DNA of 56,678 nucleotides from positions 1 to 56,678 of the forward strand of contig JAOAEQ010000023.1 of the NCBI GenBank assembly GCA_026416715.1, written 5' to 3'. This document shows positions 1-8,761 of the stretch, piece by piece (position 1 is the stretch's first letter; each line of letters starts with the position of its first letter). Origin of the DNA: a bacterium. Lineage in GTDB: Bacteria > UBP4 > UBA4092 > JAOAEQ01. The notes below the pieces were generated by a model. It did not search any database, was not told the DNA's origin, and saw only the letters and a list, made by a program, of their open reading frames with translations. A program made the translations under genes and the position numbers.

Positions 1-1
1 T

Positions 2-367
2 AATAATGCGGTTGGCGGAAACGCTGATCCGGAAACTATTCGCGGGACTAGCGCATATTATCATCAGCCACAAGCGATGGCACTCGGTCATGCGATATAT
101 CGCCGTTTATTGGATGAACTTGGCTATCCCGGATTTGGATTCGTTTATTTTGATGCTGCAGCGGTTCGAACGCATCAGGCGATAACCGCGCTGATTGAAG
201 GGCTCTTTATGTCGAATCCGGAAGAAGAAGCAGCGCTCGCAACGCCGGAAATGCAAAAGAAACTCGCTACCGCTATCTTCCACGGTATTGAGGATTTCTT
301 GGTCAAGCAGCGATACCATCAAACCACTGAGACACCGAGACACAGAAATAACACAGAGATATCTTAG
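2..367 (+). CDS. N-acetylmuramoyl-L-alanine amidase (Amidase_3), C-terminal part
   Basis: This is the 3' end of a gene that begins left of the window; the frame is open from base 2. The amidase cleaves the amide between MurNAc and the stem peptide of peptidoglycan and acts in the cell envelope. The visible part starts with NNAVGGN, then RGTSAYYHQPQ (the RGTxxYY-type strand of zinc amidases), then the TALIEGLFMSNPEEEAAL segment. In the family that segment is usually VLVExGFLSNPEE and carries the catalytic Glu. The family core ends near FLVKQR (base ~313). The last 14 codons (323-364) lie inside a degenerate inverted repeat and look acquired, not part of the enzyme. No signal peptide or zinc histidines can be checked because they are upstream. 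The family call is solid. Confidence 0.85.
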   Translation, partial: NNAVGGNADPETIRGTSAYYHQPQAMALGHAIYRRLLDELGYPGFGFVYFDAAAVRTHQAITALIEGLFMSNPEEEAALATPEMQKKLATAIFHGIEDFLVKQRYHQTTETPRHRNNTEIS

Positions 368-394
368 ATGCAAATACTCTGATTTCTGTAGTTT
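323..394. repeat. Degenerate inverted repeat, CACAGAG flavour
   Basis: The left arm (323-357) is made of ACCACTGAG, ACACCGAGA and CACAGAAAT-type units. The right arm (378-394) reads CTCTGATTTCTGTAGTTT. The arms are imperfect complements around a ~20-nt centre. The left arm overlaps the 3' end of the amidase ORF and supplies its stop codon. The right arm ends 7 nt before the methyltransferase start. Confidence 0.5.
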
Positions 395-401
395 ATTATG
401 T

Positions 402-1106
402 ATGCCAATCCCGAAATGGCAATATGATGAATTCTTACCGCCGGGCGTAGATTTTACTTCCGTTGAAGAAGTCCGGAATTATGATACCATGCATCAAAAG
501 TTTCGGGATTATGTTCAATCAACGGAAATAATAGTTCAAGCGCTAGGGCTGAATGCAGAAAGTACGGTCATCGATATGGGTTCGGGTACCGGTGCGTTTA
601 CACTTCATGCGGCGAAACAATGCAAAAAAATTTTTGCGGTAGATATCTCCAAGCCAATGCTAGAGTATTGTCAGCAGAAGGCGAAAGAATCGGGGGTTTC
701 CAATATAACATTTCATCATGGCGGGCTACTTACCTATGAACATCAAGGAGAACCGGTCGATGCGATGGTTTGTGTTGCGGTAGTACATCATCTTCCGGAT
801 TTCTGGAAACAAATCGGATTACAGCGGGCGAACCGGATGATTAAACCGAACGGAAAATTATTTCTATTCGATATTGTATTTTCTTCGAAATTGGCTAATT
901 TACCTGATGAAATTGCCCGGTTGATTACCGCTTTTGAACAGCAAGCTGGAGCGCAGATGGCGAAAGAAGCAATTATCCATATTAAAGAGGAATATAGCAC
1001 CTACGATTGGATTATGGAAGGTATCTTATCGAAAAGCGGATTTAAAATTGATTCCGCTCAATACAACACTGGATTTCAAGCGACATATATTTGTTCACAA
1101 GTTTAA
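402..1106 (+). CDS. class I SAM-dependent methyltransferase
   Basis: A 234-residue soluble protein with a Rossmann-type methyltransferase fold. SAM-binding motif I is visible as VIDMGSGTGAFTLHAA near residues 60-75. It is followed by the acidic end of the next strand (IFAVDISKPMLEYC) and a post-motif VCVAVVHHLPDFW region typical of Methyltransf_11/25 proteins. The substrate cannot be told from sequence. An in-frame extension to base 195 exists, but it overlaps the amidase gene and encodes low-complexity basic sequence, so the ATG at 402 is preferred. No Shine-Dalgarno is visible; the start is preceded by the arm of an intergenic inverted repeat. Downstream, 80 bp separate it from the next gene on the same strand, so the two may be cotranscribed. 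Confidence 0.8.
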   Translation: MPIPKWQYDEFLPPGVDFTSVEEVRNYDTMHQKFRDYVQSTEIIVQALGLNAESTVIDMGSGTGAFTLHAAKQCKKIFAVDISKPMLEYCQQKAKESGVSNITFHHGGLLTYEHQGEPVDAMVCVAVVHHLPDFWKQIGLQRANRMIKPNGKLFLFDIVFSSKLANLPDEIARLITAFEQQAGAQMAKEAIIHIKEEYSTYDWIMEGILSKSGFKIDSAQYNTGFQATYICSQV

Positions 1107-1185
1107 TTTAGATAATTCTACAGTTAAGCATTGTCTTTACCATCTCTCGGGAGTACGCTGAGTTTCTGCAGTTTATTTCGTAATT

Positions 1186-1983
1186 ATGCCTATCTCGAAA
1201 ATCAAACTCGGGCATCTTTCGGTCAGTAAATTAATTCTTGGCGGGAATCCGTTCAGTGGATTTTCGCATCAGACCCCGGAAAAAGATTGGGAAATGAAAT
1301 CATATTATACCACTGCGCGGATTAAAGAAGTCTTCCGGCAAGCGGAATCGCTCGGCATTAATACTCATCTTGGCCGCGCTGACCACCACGTTATGCGGGT
1401 TCTCCTCGAATACTGGAATGAAGGTGGAACGATTCAATGGATTGCGCAGACCTGTCCAGAAGTTGGGACTATTGACCGGGGCATTCAGAATGCTATCGCT
1501 GGAAAAGCGAACGCATGTTTTATCCACGGCGGAGAAATGGATTATCGGTTTGCGAACAACCAGCTTGATGATGTGCCGGTCGCAATTCAGAAAATCCGCG
1601 ATGCAGGAATGCCCGCAGGTATTGCCGGGCATAATCCGGCGGTATTCGAGTGGGCGGAAGAGAATCTCGACGTTGATTTCTATATGTGTTCTTATTATAA
1701 CTCAGCACATCGCGACCAGCATAAAGAGCATATTTCCGGTATGCCGGAATGGTTTGCTGATACTGACCGTGAGAAAATGGTTAAGTTAATCCAGCAATTA
1801 TCAAAACCGGTGATTCATTATAAAGTTCTGGCGGCAGGCAGAAATAATCCGGAAGAAGCGTTTAAGTTCGTTGCCCAGCATTTACGCCCGCAAGATGCGG
1901 TATGTATTGGTATCTATACCAAAGATAATCCAACCATGCTTGCGGAAGACTTGCAGTTGCTTGAAAAGTATCTTAAGCAATGA
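1186..1983 (+). CDS. TIM-barrel protein resembling aldo/keto reductases, function unknown
   Basis: 265 residues with no signal peptide. The opening MPISKIKLGHLSVSKLILGG resembles the first strand of aldo/keto-reductase barrels (LGxTGLxVSxLxLG). The strand-end patterns after it (INTHLGRADHH, IAQTCP, ACFIHGGEMDYR, PAGIAGHNP, VDFYMCSYYN, PVIHYKVLAAG, AVCIGIY) fit an eight-stranded barrel. The canonical Asp-Tyr-Lys-His tetrad of true aldo/keto reductases is not recognisable, so the reaction is unknown. Such proteins occur in Planctomycetes-like and candidate-phylum genomes beside sugar oxidoreductases, which is background knowledge only. There is no Shine-Dalgarno. The 20 bases before the start (TTTCTGCAGTTTATTTCG) resemble those before the preceding methyltransferase gene. 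Confidence 0.55.
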   Translation: MPISKIKLGHLSVSKLILGGNPFSGFSHQTPEKDWEMKSYYTTARIKEVFRQAESLGINTHLGRADHHVMRVLLEYWNEGGTIQWIAQTCPEVGTIDRGIQNAIAGKANACFIHGGEMDYRFANNQLDDVPVAIQKIRDAGMPAGIAGHNPAVFEWAEENLDVDFYMCSYYNSAHRDQHKEHISGMPEWFADTDREKMVKLIQQLSKPVIHYKVLAAGRNNPEEAFKFVAQHLRPQDAVCIGIYTKDNPTMLAEDLQLLEKYLKQ

Positions 1984-2056
1984 CTTTACATGATGTATCA
2001 ATGTTAATGTTGTGCGCTGAGCGGAGGATTTCGCTGCATTCTTTGTGGTAGGGTTG

Positions 2057-2719
2057 TTATCTAACGGTAATTGAATCTTTAATCTGTTCCATCTTTTTCG
2101 GTCCGATACCGCTAACTAAAATCAAATCTTCTACCCGCTGAAACGCTCCATGCTCTTGCCGATATTGAATAATTCGTTGCGCAAGTTTTGGTCCTATGCC
2201 AGGCAGAGTTTCTAATTCCGATTGTGAAGCGGTATTAACATTTATCTTCCCAGATTGACGGGATTTTGAAGAAGGCAATGCTAGCGCTCCACCAGCAGGT
2301 GGAGCATAAACCTGCCACTGTTGCGTTTGCGTTAAATCTGATTTACTTTCTCCTGCTTGTCCTATGAACGGAACAACGATTTTTTCACCATCTTGAATGA
2401 ATTCCGCTAAATTTAGTTGATTGATATCCGCTTGTTTCGTGGTATCGCCTGCAGTGGTTATTGCATCATAGAGTCGGCTGCCGAATGGAAGATGATATAT
2501 TCCCGGGTTATTTACCGCACCGGTTATATGGACGATAACCGTTTGCCCGGAATAAGCGTTCGGTGCTGAACCAGCTAGTGTGGATTGAATATTTGCAAGA
2601 GCAGGGGTAACGGTTACCGTCTCGCGACTATTTAAATATTGTTTTACGCCAAATCCAACTAAGATGACTCCGAGTAGGAATAAGATTACTAACTGCTCCT
2701 GCTTTGTCAGATTAAACAT
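2057..2719 (-). CDS. comEA: ComEA-like helix-hairpin-helix DNA-binding protein
   Basis: 220 residues. An N-terminal membrane anchor (about residues 10-27, LVILFLLGVILVGFGV) is followed by an SLBB-type domain (VIVHITGAVNNPGIYHLP to EKIVVPF, about 60-120). After a Ser/Gly/Ala linker comes a C-terminal double helix-hairpin-helix (INVNTA-type KINVNTASQSELETLPGIGPKLAQRII, then LILVSGIGPKKMEQI). This is the full ComEA architecture. In competent bacteria ComEA binds incoming double-stranded DNA at the outer face of the cytoplasmic membrane and hands it to ComEC. No comEC, comF or pilus ATPase gene lies nearby. The gene is divergent from mutL across a 222-bp gap. No Shine-Dalgarno is visible before the ATG. 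Confidence 0.85.
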   Translation of the reverse strand: MFNLTKQEQLVILFLLGVILVGFGVKQYLNSRETVTVTPALANIQSTLAGSAPNAYSGQTVIVHITGAVNNPGIYHLPFGSRLYDAITTAGDTTKQADINQLNLAEFIQDGEKIVVPFIGQAGESKSDLTQTQQWQVYAPPAGGALALPSSKSRQSGKINVNTASQSELETLPGIGPKLAQRIIQYRQEHGAFQRVEDLILVSGIGPKKMEQIKDSITVR

Positions 2720-2941
2720 AGTATATAAAAATTATAGCGATTGCATGGGATTATAAGACAGATTAATCCGTTACTAATATTACCTTTTTCTATTAAAATA
2801 GCGTAATCTATTTCAATTTGTCAACTCTGCTAAAAATAATATATACTTTTAATGGACGAAAAAGCAAATTAATGATAGTGTAATTACTATCTCACTGTTT
2901 CTCCGTTTTTCGGATGCTTAGTTTTTCAGTTAATTTATTCT
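2720..2941. other. divergent comEA/mutL intergenic region with family-B repeat
   Basis: AT-rich gap that must hold the promoters for both divergent genes. No unambiguous -35/-10 pair stands out. The mutL-proximal half contains GGACGAAAAAGC and, further on, GTTTCTCCGTTTTTCGG followed by TTAGTTTTTCAG. These are the two strands of the same AAACGGAGA-type intergenic repeat seen at 6266 and 10081, ending shortly before the mutL start. Confidence 0.4.
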
Positions 2942-4795
2942 ATGAATAGAATTAAAATACTGCCAGAACATGTGGCAAACCAAATCGCAGCTGGAGAGGT
3001 GGTTGAGCGCCCGGCATCGGTGGTGAAAGAGCTGGTAGAAAATGCGATTGATGCGAATGCAAGCCAGATAACTATTGAAATTAAAGGGGCTGGGAAAAAA
3101 TATATCCGCGTTGCAGATAATGGTTCTGGAATGACTCGCGCCGATGCGGAACTTGCAGTCGAACGGTTCGCCACCAGTAAACTCGAATCAGTATCCGATT
3201 TAACGGCGATTAAAACGCTTGGTTTTCGCGGAGAAGCGCTCCCGAGCATTGCGTCTGTTTCAAAGTTTGAGTTGGTCACCCGGTCGGAAGAGAGTATTAG
3301 CGGAACGAAAATTATTATTGAAGGTGGAATGAAAAAAGAGATAACTGAAATTGGTGCGCCAGTCGGCACCACGGTTAAAGTCCAGAACCTATTTTATAAT
3401 ACACCCGCACGATTAAAATTTCTAAAATCTGATACTACCGAAACCGCACAAATCATCGCCACAGTCAGTCATCTCGCTCTCGGATACCCGCAAATATACT
3501 TTAAACTCTTAATTGACGGAAAAGAAATCTATAATCTGCCACCTGTATCTGAAATTCTGGGTCGAATCATTGCTATCTTCGGGAAAGAAACTGAATCGGA
3601 ATTAATTCCGCTTCCCAGCCCGAATATGGTGTCAGCTTGTGTGGTGTCCGGCTATATTGCTAAACCAAGTTTGTCCCGGAATAACTGGTCTGGGTTTATG
3701 AGTTATGTTAACCGCAGGTTTGTTTCCAATCGGACAATAACCCGTGCGGTGTTCGATGGATATCATACATTACTACCGGTACAGCGATATCCGGTTGGCG
3801 TCCTTTTTATATCAATCGACCCGAAATTGGTAGATGTGAATGTACATCCGACGAAACGCGAAGTCCGATTCGTTCACGAGAAAGAAATTTATGAAACGAT
3901 ACTTGAAACTATCCGATTTGCGTTACATCAAGTAATGTTGATTCCAGATATTAAAGAACCAATAGAAAAAGAAATGCCAAGTTCCAAACCCCAAATTCCA
4001 CATACACTCCACATACCAAAATCCAAACCGAAAGAACCGGAACCGAAAATTCAAACCCAGTTTGCGATTACACCGACCATTCCAGAATCGGTTATATCCA
4101 CTAGCCAGGATACAGTTCCTTCGCCGCAAGAAAAACCTAGAGAGCTGAATATTCATGCTTCACCGGTATCACAATCTACCCTCCGCATTCTGCAATCTGA
4201 GACTAAACCTTCAGAGTTTCCGCAAATGGAACCGTTAGCGCAACTAGATGAAACTTACATCCTCTGCCGGTCGGGTGAAGATTTACTGATTATCGACCAG
4301 CATGCGGCGCATGAACGGATTCTTTACGACCGGCTAATGCCGAAAATTAAGAACCAAGAATCAATCACCCAACTGCTGTTATTCCCGCAAACCATTGAAC
4401 TTCCGGCAAAAGAAGCAACGGTTCTCGCCGAATATAAAGATGAATTGCAGAAGTATGGATTTGAACTCGACCATCTTGGTGGGAACACTTATACGCTTCG
4501 TGCCGTACCGGAAATAGTGGTTGATACTGACTATCGTCAACTCATTCTCGACATTATTGATAATTTAACAACTATTGGGAAGAAATTGCCGACTGAGGAA
4601 ATACAGGAGCGGATGGTAACGTTCCTCGTTTGTCGTGCTGCAGTTAAATCCGGTGATATCCAGCAGATGCCGGAATGGAAGAAACTCATATACGATTTAC
4701 AGAATACCACTTCACCTTACACCTGCCCGCATGGACGACCAACAGCTATACGTCTTTCGAAAGAAGAACTGGAAAAACGATTTAAAAGAACCTAA
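2942..4795 (+). CDS. mutL: DNA mismatch repair protein MutL
   Basis: 617 residues, the usual size for bacterial MutL. The N-terminal GHKL ATPase is clear: IAAGEVVERPASVVKELVENAIDAN (motif I), DNGSGM (motif II), FATSKL and TLGFRGEALPSIASV (motif III, ATP lid). The ~110-residue linker (about 335-445) is rich in Pro, Lys and Glu. The C-terminal domain has DQHAAHERILYD, the nicking-endonuclease motif DQHA(X)2E(X)4E with Asp in place of the last Glu, plus a CRAAVKSG segment and CPHGRP. It therefore looks like an endonuclease-type MutL that nicks the daughter strand, as in organisms without MutH. No mutS is in the window. There is no Shine-Dalgarno at the ATG. The gene is convergent with the response regulator downstream. 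Confidence 0.97.
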   Translation: MNRIKILPEHVANQIAAGEVVERPASVVKELVENAIDANASQITIEIKGAGKKYIRVADNGSGMTRADAELAVERFATSKLESVSDLTAIKTLGFRGEALPSIASVSKFELVTRSEESISGTKIIIEGGMKKEITEIGAPVGTTVKVQNLFYNTPARLKFLKSDTTETAQIIATVSHLALGYPQIYFKLLIDGKEIYNLPPVSEILGRIIAIFGKETESELIPLPSPNMVSACVVSGYIAKPSLSRNNWSGFMSYVNRRFVSNRTITRAVFDGYHTLLPVQRYPVGVLFISIDPKLVDVNVHPTKREVRFVHEKEIYETILETIRFALHQVMLIPDIKEPIEKEMPSSKPQIPHTLHIPKSKPKEPEPKIQTQFAITPTIPESVISTSQDTVPSPQEKPRELNIHASPVSQSTLRILQSETKPSEFPQMEPLAQLDETYILCRSGEDLLIIDQHAAHERILYDRLMPKIKNQESITQLLLFPQTIELPAKEATVLAEYKDELQKYGFELDHLGGNTYTLRAVPEIVVDTDYRQLILDIIDNLTTIGKKLPTEEIQERMVTFLVCRAAVKSGDIQQMPEWKKLIYDLQNTTSPYTCPHGRPTAIRLSKEELEKRFKRT

Positions 4796-4869
4796 TCTAA
4801 AAGATTCAATTCAAATTCAACCTTTTTAAATTTAAATTTTGCAATGCTAATTATGCATTTGAAAATACA

Positions 4870-6252
4870 TTATTCGATTTTATATTTTTTCATCCGGTAG
4901 CCGAGAGTACGTCGGGTTATTCCAAGTAATTTAGCCGCTTTACTCTGATTATGCTGGGTCTTCAGGAGTGCACTTTGAATCAGTCGACGTTCCATTTCTT
5001 CTAAAGTTATCCCTTCTTCAAGAACCGCATCCGCTTTGGTTGCCAGTTGTTCCTGACTACTCTGAATTGGGATAGGTAAATCTTCCGGAAGGATAACCTC
5101 GCCATTGCCCATAACCAGCGCATGTTCAATAGCATTTTCGAGTTCACGAATATTGCCCGGCCAATGGTATTGCATAATCAAAGATAAGGTTGTCGGATGC
5201 AGTTTCGGTTTCTTTTTAGTAGCGGATTCACTAGCTGAACTAAACCGGGTTAAAAAATGGTCGATTAATGCCGGAATATCTTCTTTGCGTTCCCGCAATG
5301 GCGGGAGATAAATACTTACCACATTCAGCCGATAATATAAATCTTCGCGAAACTCTTTTTTCCGCAGCGCTTCTTCAAGATTTTTATTCGTGGCAGCGAT
5401 AACTCGAACATCAACGGTAATCGTTTGTGTATCTCCAACGCGTTCAAATTGCCGCTCTTGGAGAACGCGGAGCAGTTTCACCTGGGTAGATAACGGAATA
5501 TCACCAATTTCATCGAGAAAAATCGTCCCGGTATTAGCTAATTCGAACCGTCCTTCGCGGTCACGAATCGCACCAGTAAACGCGCCTTTCACATGACCGA
5601 ATAACTCTGATTCCAATAATCCTTCTGGCAACGCCGCACAGGTCGCTTTAACAAACGGTCCTTGGCTCCGGGGAGAAAGAGCATGGATCGCCTGCGCAAC
5701 CAATTCTTTTCCTGTCCCACTTTCCCCGCGAAGGAGAACTGTGGTTGAAGTCGGTGCAACTTTTCGGATTTTTGCAAACACTTCTTGCATTGGTTTACTG
5801 GTTCCAATAATATTTTCAAGTGAATATTTTTTACCGACCTCTTGTTTTAATCGAATATTTTCCCACTGCAACTGGATCTGCGAAATAAGGTTTTTAACTT
5901 TCAATCGCAATTCATCAAGTTTAACCGGTTTGATAAGATAATCTTTTGCGCCGGATTTAAGCGCGTCTACTGCCGTTTCAACCGTAGCATATGCGGTTAC
6001 GAATAGAACTGCGGTTTCCGGATTATTCCGTTTAATCCAGCGGAATAACTCTAATCCATCGATATGTGGCATCCGCAAATCGGTGATAACGATATCAATC
6101 AGTTCCTGTTTCATAATCCGAATCGCTGATTCGCCACTATGTGCTGAATAAACCGTATATCCATCTTTTTCAAGCGCTTGTCGAAATATTTCCGCTTGTT
6201 TCGGTTCATCATCAACGACGAGAATGGTTATCTCATTATCACTAACTGACAT
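4870..6252 (-). CDS. sigma-54-dependent response regulator (NtrC/AtoC type)
   Basis: 460 residues in three domains. The receiver domain (about 8-120) has the acidic pocket VDDE and phosphoacceptor Asp in IVITDLRMP. The AAA+ sigma-54-interaction domain (about 145-375) has Walker A GESGTGKE, the sigma-54 contact loop GAFTGA, Walker B GTIFLDEIG and the R-finger region FREDLYYRL. A C-terminal Fis-type helix-turn-helix (about 425-460, NQSKAAKLLGITRRTLGYR) completes the protein. It should activate sigma-54 promoters when phosphorylated. No histidine kinase gene adjoins it, so its partner is elsewhere. Downstream of the upstream lipoprotein gene on the same strand, it is separated from that gene by an inverted repeat. 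No Shine-Dalgarno is seen at the ATG. Confidence 0.95.
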   Translation of the reverse strand: MSVSDNEITILVVDDEPKQAEIFRQALEKDGYTVYSAHSGESAIRIMKQELIDIVITDLRMPHIDGLELFRWIKRNNPETAVLFVTAYATVETAVDALKSGAKDYLIKPVKLDELRLKVKNLISQIQLQWENIRLKQEVGKKYSLENIIGTSKPMQEVFAKIRKVAPTSTTVLLRGESGTGKELVAQAIHALSPRSQGPFVKATCAALPEGLLESELFGHVKGAFTGAIRDREGRFELANTGTIFLDEIGDIPLSTQVKLLRVLQERQFERVGDTQTITVDVRVIAATNKNLEEALRKKEFREDLYYRLNVVSIYLPPLRERKEDIPALIDHFLTRFSSASESATKKKPKLHPTTLSLIMQYHWPGNIRELENAIEHALVMGNGEVILPEDLPIPIQSSQEQLATKADAVLEEGITLEEMERRLIQSALLKTQHNQSKAAKLLGITRRTLGYRMKKYKIE

Positions 6253-6265
6253 AAACCAAGTTAAA

Positions 6266-6334
6266 AACGAAAAAACGGAGAAACTGAAATATTATATAAG
6301 CTAGCGGCTTGGTTTGTTTCTCCGTTCTTTTGCT
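6266..6334. repeat. Intergenic inverted repeat, AAACGGAGA flavour
   Basis: The arms AACGGAGAAAC (6274-6284) and GTTTCTCCGTT (6316-6326) are perfect 11-bp complements. Pairing extends outward to about 19 positions with three mismatches. The right side continues as CTTTTGCTC and TTTCGTTCT units. It lies between the lipoprotein stop and the response-regulator start, both on the minus strand, so it could act as a terminator or processing hairpin. Two of the three mismatches become U-G pairs in a minus-strand transcript. Confidence 0.65.
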
Positions 6335-6398
6335 CTTTCGTTCTTCCGTTGGATTTTGTTTTGGCTTGTGAGTGTTTGCATCTAAGGTTTTCCTTTTG

Positions 6399-6590
6399 CT
6401 ACGGTCTCCAGTGACCAGGAATCCAAATCCAATCGCTCCCGTTCCAACTCCAGTGCCCAGGAACCCAACGTGGACCCGGAGGTGGTCCTGGCGGTCCTTC
6501 ATGATACACCACCGTTCCTCTACATGATGCCATAGTTAATACCGCAAGAAGAACAAGCATAAGTATAGCAAGTATTTTTAACCATTGCAT
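6399..6590 (-). CDS. small YXWGXW-like repeat lipoprotein
   Basis: 63 residues from the ATG at 6590, which is preceded by a strong AAGGAGGG at 8 nt; an in-frame longer ORF to 6635 lacks this. A hydrophobic signal sequence (LKILAILMLVLLAVLT) ends in a lipobox MASC, so Cys would be lipidated. The mature part is PGPPPGPRWVPGHW followed by SWNGSDWIWIPGHW, two W-x-P-G-H-W modules. This resembles the YXWGXW repeat of many small bacterial lipoproteins, whose function is unknown. The good ribosome site and intact lipobox argue that it is a real gene despite its size. Confidence 0.75.
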   Translation of the reverse strand: MQWLKILAILMLVLLAVLTMASCRGTVVYHEGPPGPPPGPRWVPGHWSWNGSDWIWIPGHWRP

Positions 6591-6660
6591 AGAACGCCCT
6601 CCTTTCAATTTTGGATAAAAAGTGTTCAACCGCATTCTCAGTCTTTAAAAGAAGCATATT

Positions 6661-7560
6661 TTATACCAAAAATTGGGTTAAATGCCGTTTCGCAATAAAC
6701 AATCCTTTTTTAACTTTTTCTTCCGAATGTTCCCAGACCGGGTCTTCGTGTTCTATCGAAATAACCCCGTCATACCCCGATTCGCTTAAAACGGATATCC
6801 ATTTGCCCCAATTGATTTCTCCTAATCCTGGCATCCGATATCGCCACCAACCACGACTATAAATCGAACCAGTACTAAGTTTTTTAGAGAGAATCTCGGT
6901 ATCTTTTGCATGAGTATGGAATATACGGGAGGCAAATTCTTTTGTCGCTTCGATATAATCTACCCCTAACCAGTAAAGATGTGATGGATCAAGGTTCAAC
7001 CCGAAATTTTCTTCCGGTCGTAGTTCAAACATCTTCTTCCAGTTATCGGGAGAAAAGGCGATATTCCCAACCAATTCCGGTTTCTGCCATCCTTCCATCG
7101 GACAATTTTCAATCATCAATTTAACATTATGCTTCTTTGCGTATACTAAGTGCTCTTTAAAAATCTTTTTGAACTCTTTAAAGTTATCTTCAATCGTTAG
7201 GTTCGGATCGCGGCCGATAAACGTACCAACCAGTTCAACCTCCAGCAATTCCGCAGCATTGATAACCTTATATAAATGCTGATGGATTGCTTTCCTTTTT
7301 TTCGGATCCGGATGCAGGTTGTTATCGTAATAAGCTAACGAAGATATCTCCATATTATGGTCGGAAAAAAGTTTCTTGATTTCTTTCGCTTTAGCCGCAG
7401 TTAGCGTGGTAACATTCAGTGTACTACCCGCATAATCTCGGTCGCTATCAACTGGCCAGGCAGCAACCTCTAATGCTTGAAACCCATTTTCACTCGACCA
7501 TTGTACCAACTTCGGTAACTCCATTTTCCCTAAACATACCGTCAGAAATCCTAGTTTCAT
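6661..7560 (-). CDS. sugar phosphate isomerase/epimerase (AP endonuclease family 2 fold)
   Basis: 299 residues starting at MKLGFLTVCLGKMEL. The ATG at 7560 has GGAAGGAAGG upstream, so it is preferred to the in-frame start at 7596. The protein has the xylose-isomerase-like TIM-barrel pattern: ALEVAAWP after strand 2, LMIENCPMEGW (metal-binding Glu), FGLNLDPSHLYWLGVD (Asp/His), IFHTHAKDTE (His), GVISIEHEDPVW (Glu). These are the usual metal ligands of IolE/IolI/AP_endonuc_2 proteins. The gene begins 22 bp after the end of the oxidoreductase gene on the same strand. The pair is therefore probably an operon that oxidises and isomerises a sugar or inositol-like substrate, identity unknown. Confidence 0.88.
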   Translation of the reverse strand: MKLGFLTVCLGKMELPKLVQWSSENGFQALEVAAWPVDSDRDYAGSTLNVTTLTAAKAKEIKKLFSDHNMEISSLAYYDNNLHPDPKKRKAIHQHLYKVINAAELLEVELVGTFIGRDPNLTIEDNFKEFKKIFKEHLVYAKKHNVKLMIENCPMEGWQKPELVGNIAFSPDNWKKMFELRPEENFGLNLDPSHLYWLGVDYIEATKEFASRIFHTHAKDTEILSKKLSTGSIYSRGWWRYRMPGLGEINWGKWISVLSESGYDGVISIEHEDPVWEHSEEKVKKGLFIAKRHLTQFLV

Positions 7561-7582
7561 AAATACCTTCCTTCCTTTAACT

Positions 7583-8749
7583 TTAATATTTGACATTACG
7601 TACCTTTACCCATTTTTTGGTTTGATAGCTTTTTAAAATTGCAGCATTGAGGAGCATAGCGCGATGTCCATCAATAAATTTCGGATATTCGCCATTGCGT
7701 GTACCATTTCGTATATCCTGATATACGTTTTCAAGCACATTCTTCAATCCGTCAGGATACCCTTCCGGATGTCCTCCAGGATAATGCGCTAACGGTTTCG
7801 CTTTTTTCTCTAATAAGCTCGGGTCTTTAGGTAGTATTTCATTTGGTTTATCCCGATGACCTAACCATAATTCATTTGGATTCTCTTGGTCCCAAGCGAG
7901 TGACGATTTACTTCCGTCGATTTCAAACCAAAGCCGGTTTTTCCGCCCAGCACTAACCTGACTAACGAGAAACACTCCATGTTGTCCGCCATCAAACCGC
8001 AATAATACCGCGCCGTAATCTTCGGTATCAACCTGCATTGTTTGCGTTAGTTTGCGTGTGGAAATATTTCTGTCGGAACCCTTGAATGTTTCTATAATAC
8101 CTTTTGGACGAATCCTCGTGGGAATAACTGTTTTCAGGTCAGCAAATACTTCAACGATTTTAAGTCCACTAACATATTGGATTAAATCACACCAATGCGA
8201 CCCGATATCCGCTATAGCACGCAAGTTTCCACTTAGATTGGATTCTAACCGCCAGTTGTAGTCGGTCGGATACAGTAACCAATCCTGCAGATACGATCCG
8301 TGAACCAGATAGATTTTCCCAAGTTCACCTAGCGCAATTAACTGTTTCGCTTGCTGAACCAGCGGATATCCCCGATAATTAAAATCAATCGCATTAACCA
8401 GTTTGGTTTTATTTACCGCAGCGACTAATTTTGCGGATTCAGATTCGTTCATAGATAAAGGTTTTTCGGAAATAATATGTTTCCCGGCATGAATCGCATC
8501 TAGGGTTATCTGAAAATGCAAATAATTCGGGGTACAGTTATGGATAGCCTGAATTTCTGGATTACGCAGCATATCGCGATAATCACCATATGCCAATGGA
8601 ATATGCAACTGACGCGCTTTCTCTTCAGCTCGAGCTTGCGATTCTTCCGCCAGCGCTATAACCTCGACATATCCGAGCCGACGTAAAGCTTCAATATGTG
8701 CTGGACCGATAAATCCCGTGCCGATAATTCCCGCTTTAATCGTTTTCAT
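7583..8749 (-). CDS. Gfo/Idh/MocA family oxidoreductase
   Basis: 388 residues from the ATG at 8749, which has GCGGAGGTG about 11 nt upstream. A GTG at 8761 would lie inside that site. The N-terminal Rossmann domain shows AGIIGTGFIGPAHIEAL, the NAD(P)-binding glycine motif. The next landmark is AIHNCTPNYLHFQITLDAIHAGKHIISEKPLS, the EKP motif whose Lys is catalytic in this superfamily. The C-terminal alpha/beta domain follows (DIGSHWCDLIQYVSGL, with the substrate-binding GxHxxD pattern). Such enzymes oxidise sugars, inositols or their derivatives. It is the first gene of a likely operon with the isomerase. The substrate is not determinable. Confidence 0.92.
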   Translation of the reverse strand: MKTIKAGIIGTGFIGPAHIEALRRLGYVEVIALAEESQARAEEKARQLHIPLAYGDYRDMLRNPEIQAIHNCTPNYLHFQITLDAIHAGKHIISEKPLSMNESESAKLVAAVNKTKLVNAIDFNYRGYPLVQQAKQLIALGELGKIYLVHGSYLQDWLLYPTDYNWRLESNLSGNLRAIADIGSHWCDLIQYVSGLKIVEVFADLKTVIPTRIRPKGIIETFKGSDRNISTRKLTQTMQVDTEDYGAVLLRFDGGQHGVFLVSQVSAGRKNRLWFEIDGSKSSLAWDQENPNELWLGHRDKPNEILPKDPSLLEKKAKPLAHYPGGHPEGYPDGLKNVLENVYQDIRNGTRNGEYPKFIDGHRAMLLNAAILKSYQTKKWVKVRNVKY

Positions 8750-8761
8750 TTTTCTATTCAC

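Noticed and set aside
6242-6502. 86-codon minus-strand ORF overlapping the small lipoprotein
   Set aside because: It runs through the inverted repeat in a different frame from the lipoprotein, which has the ribosome site and lipobox.
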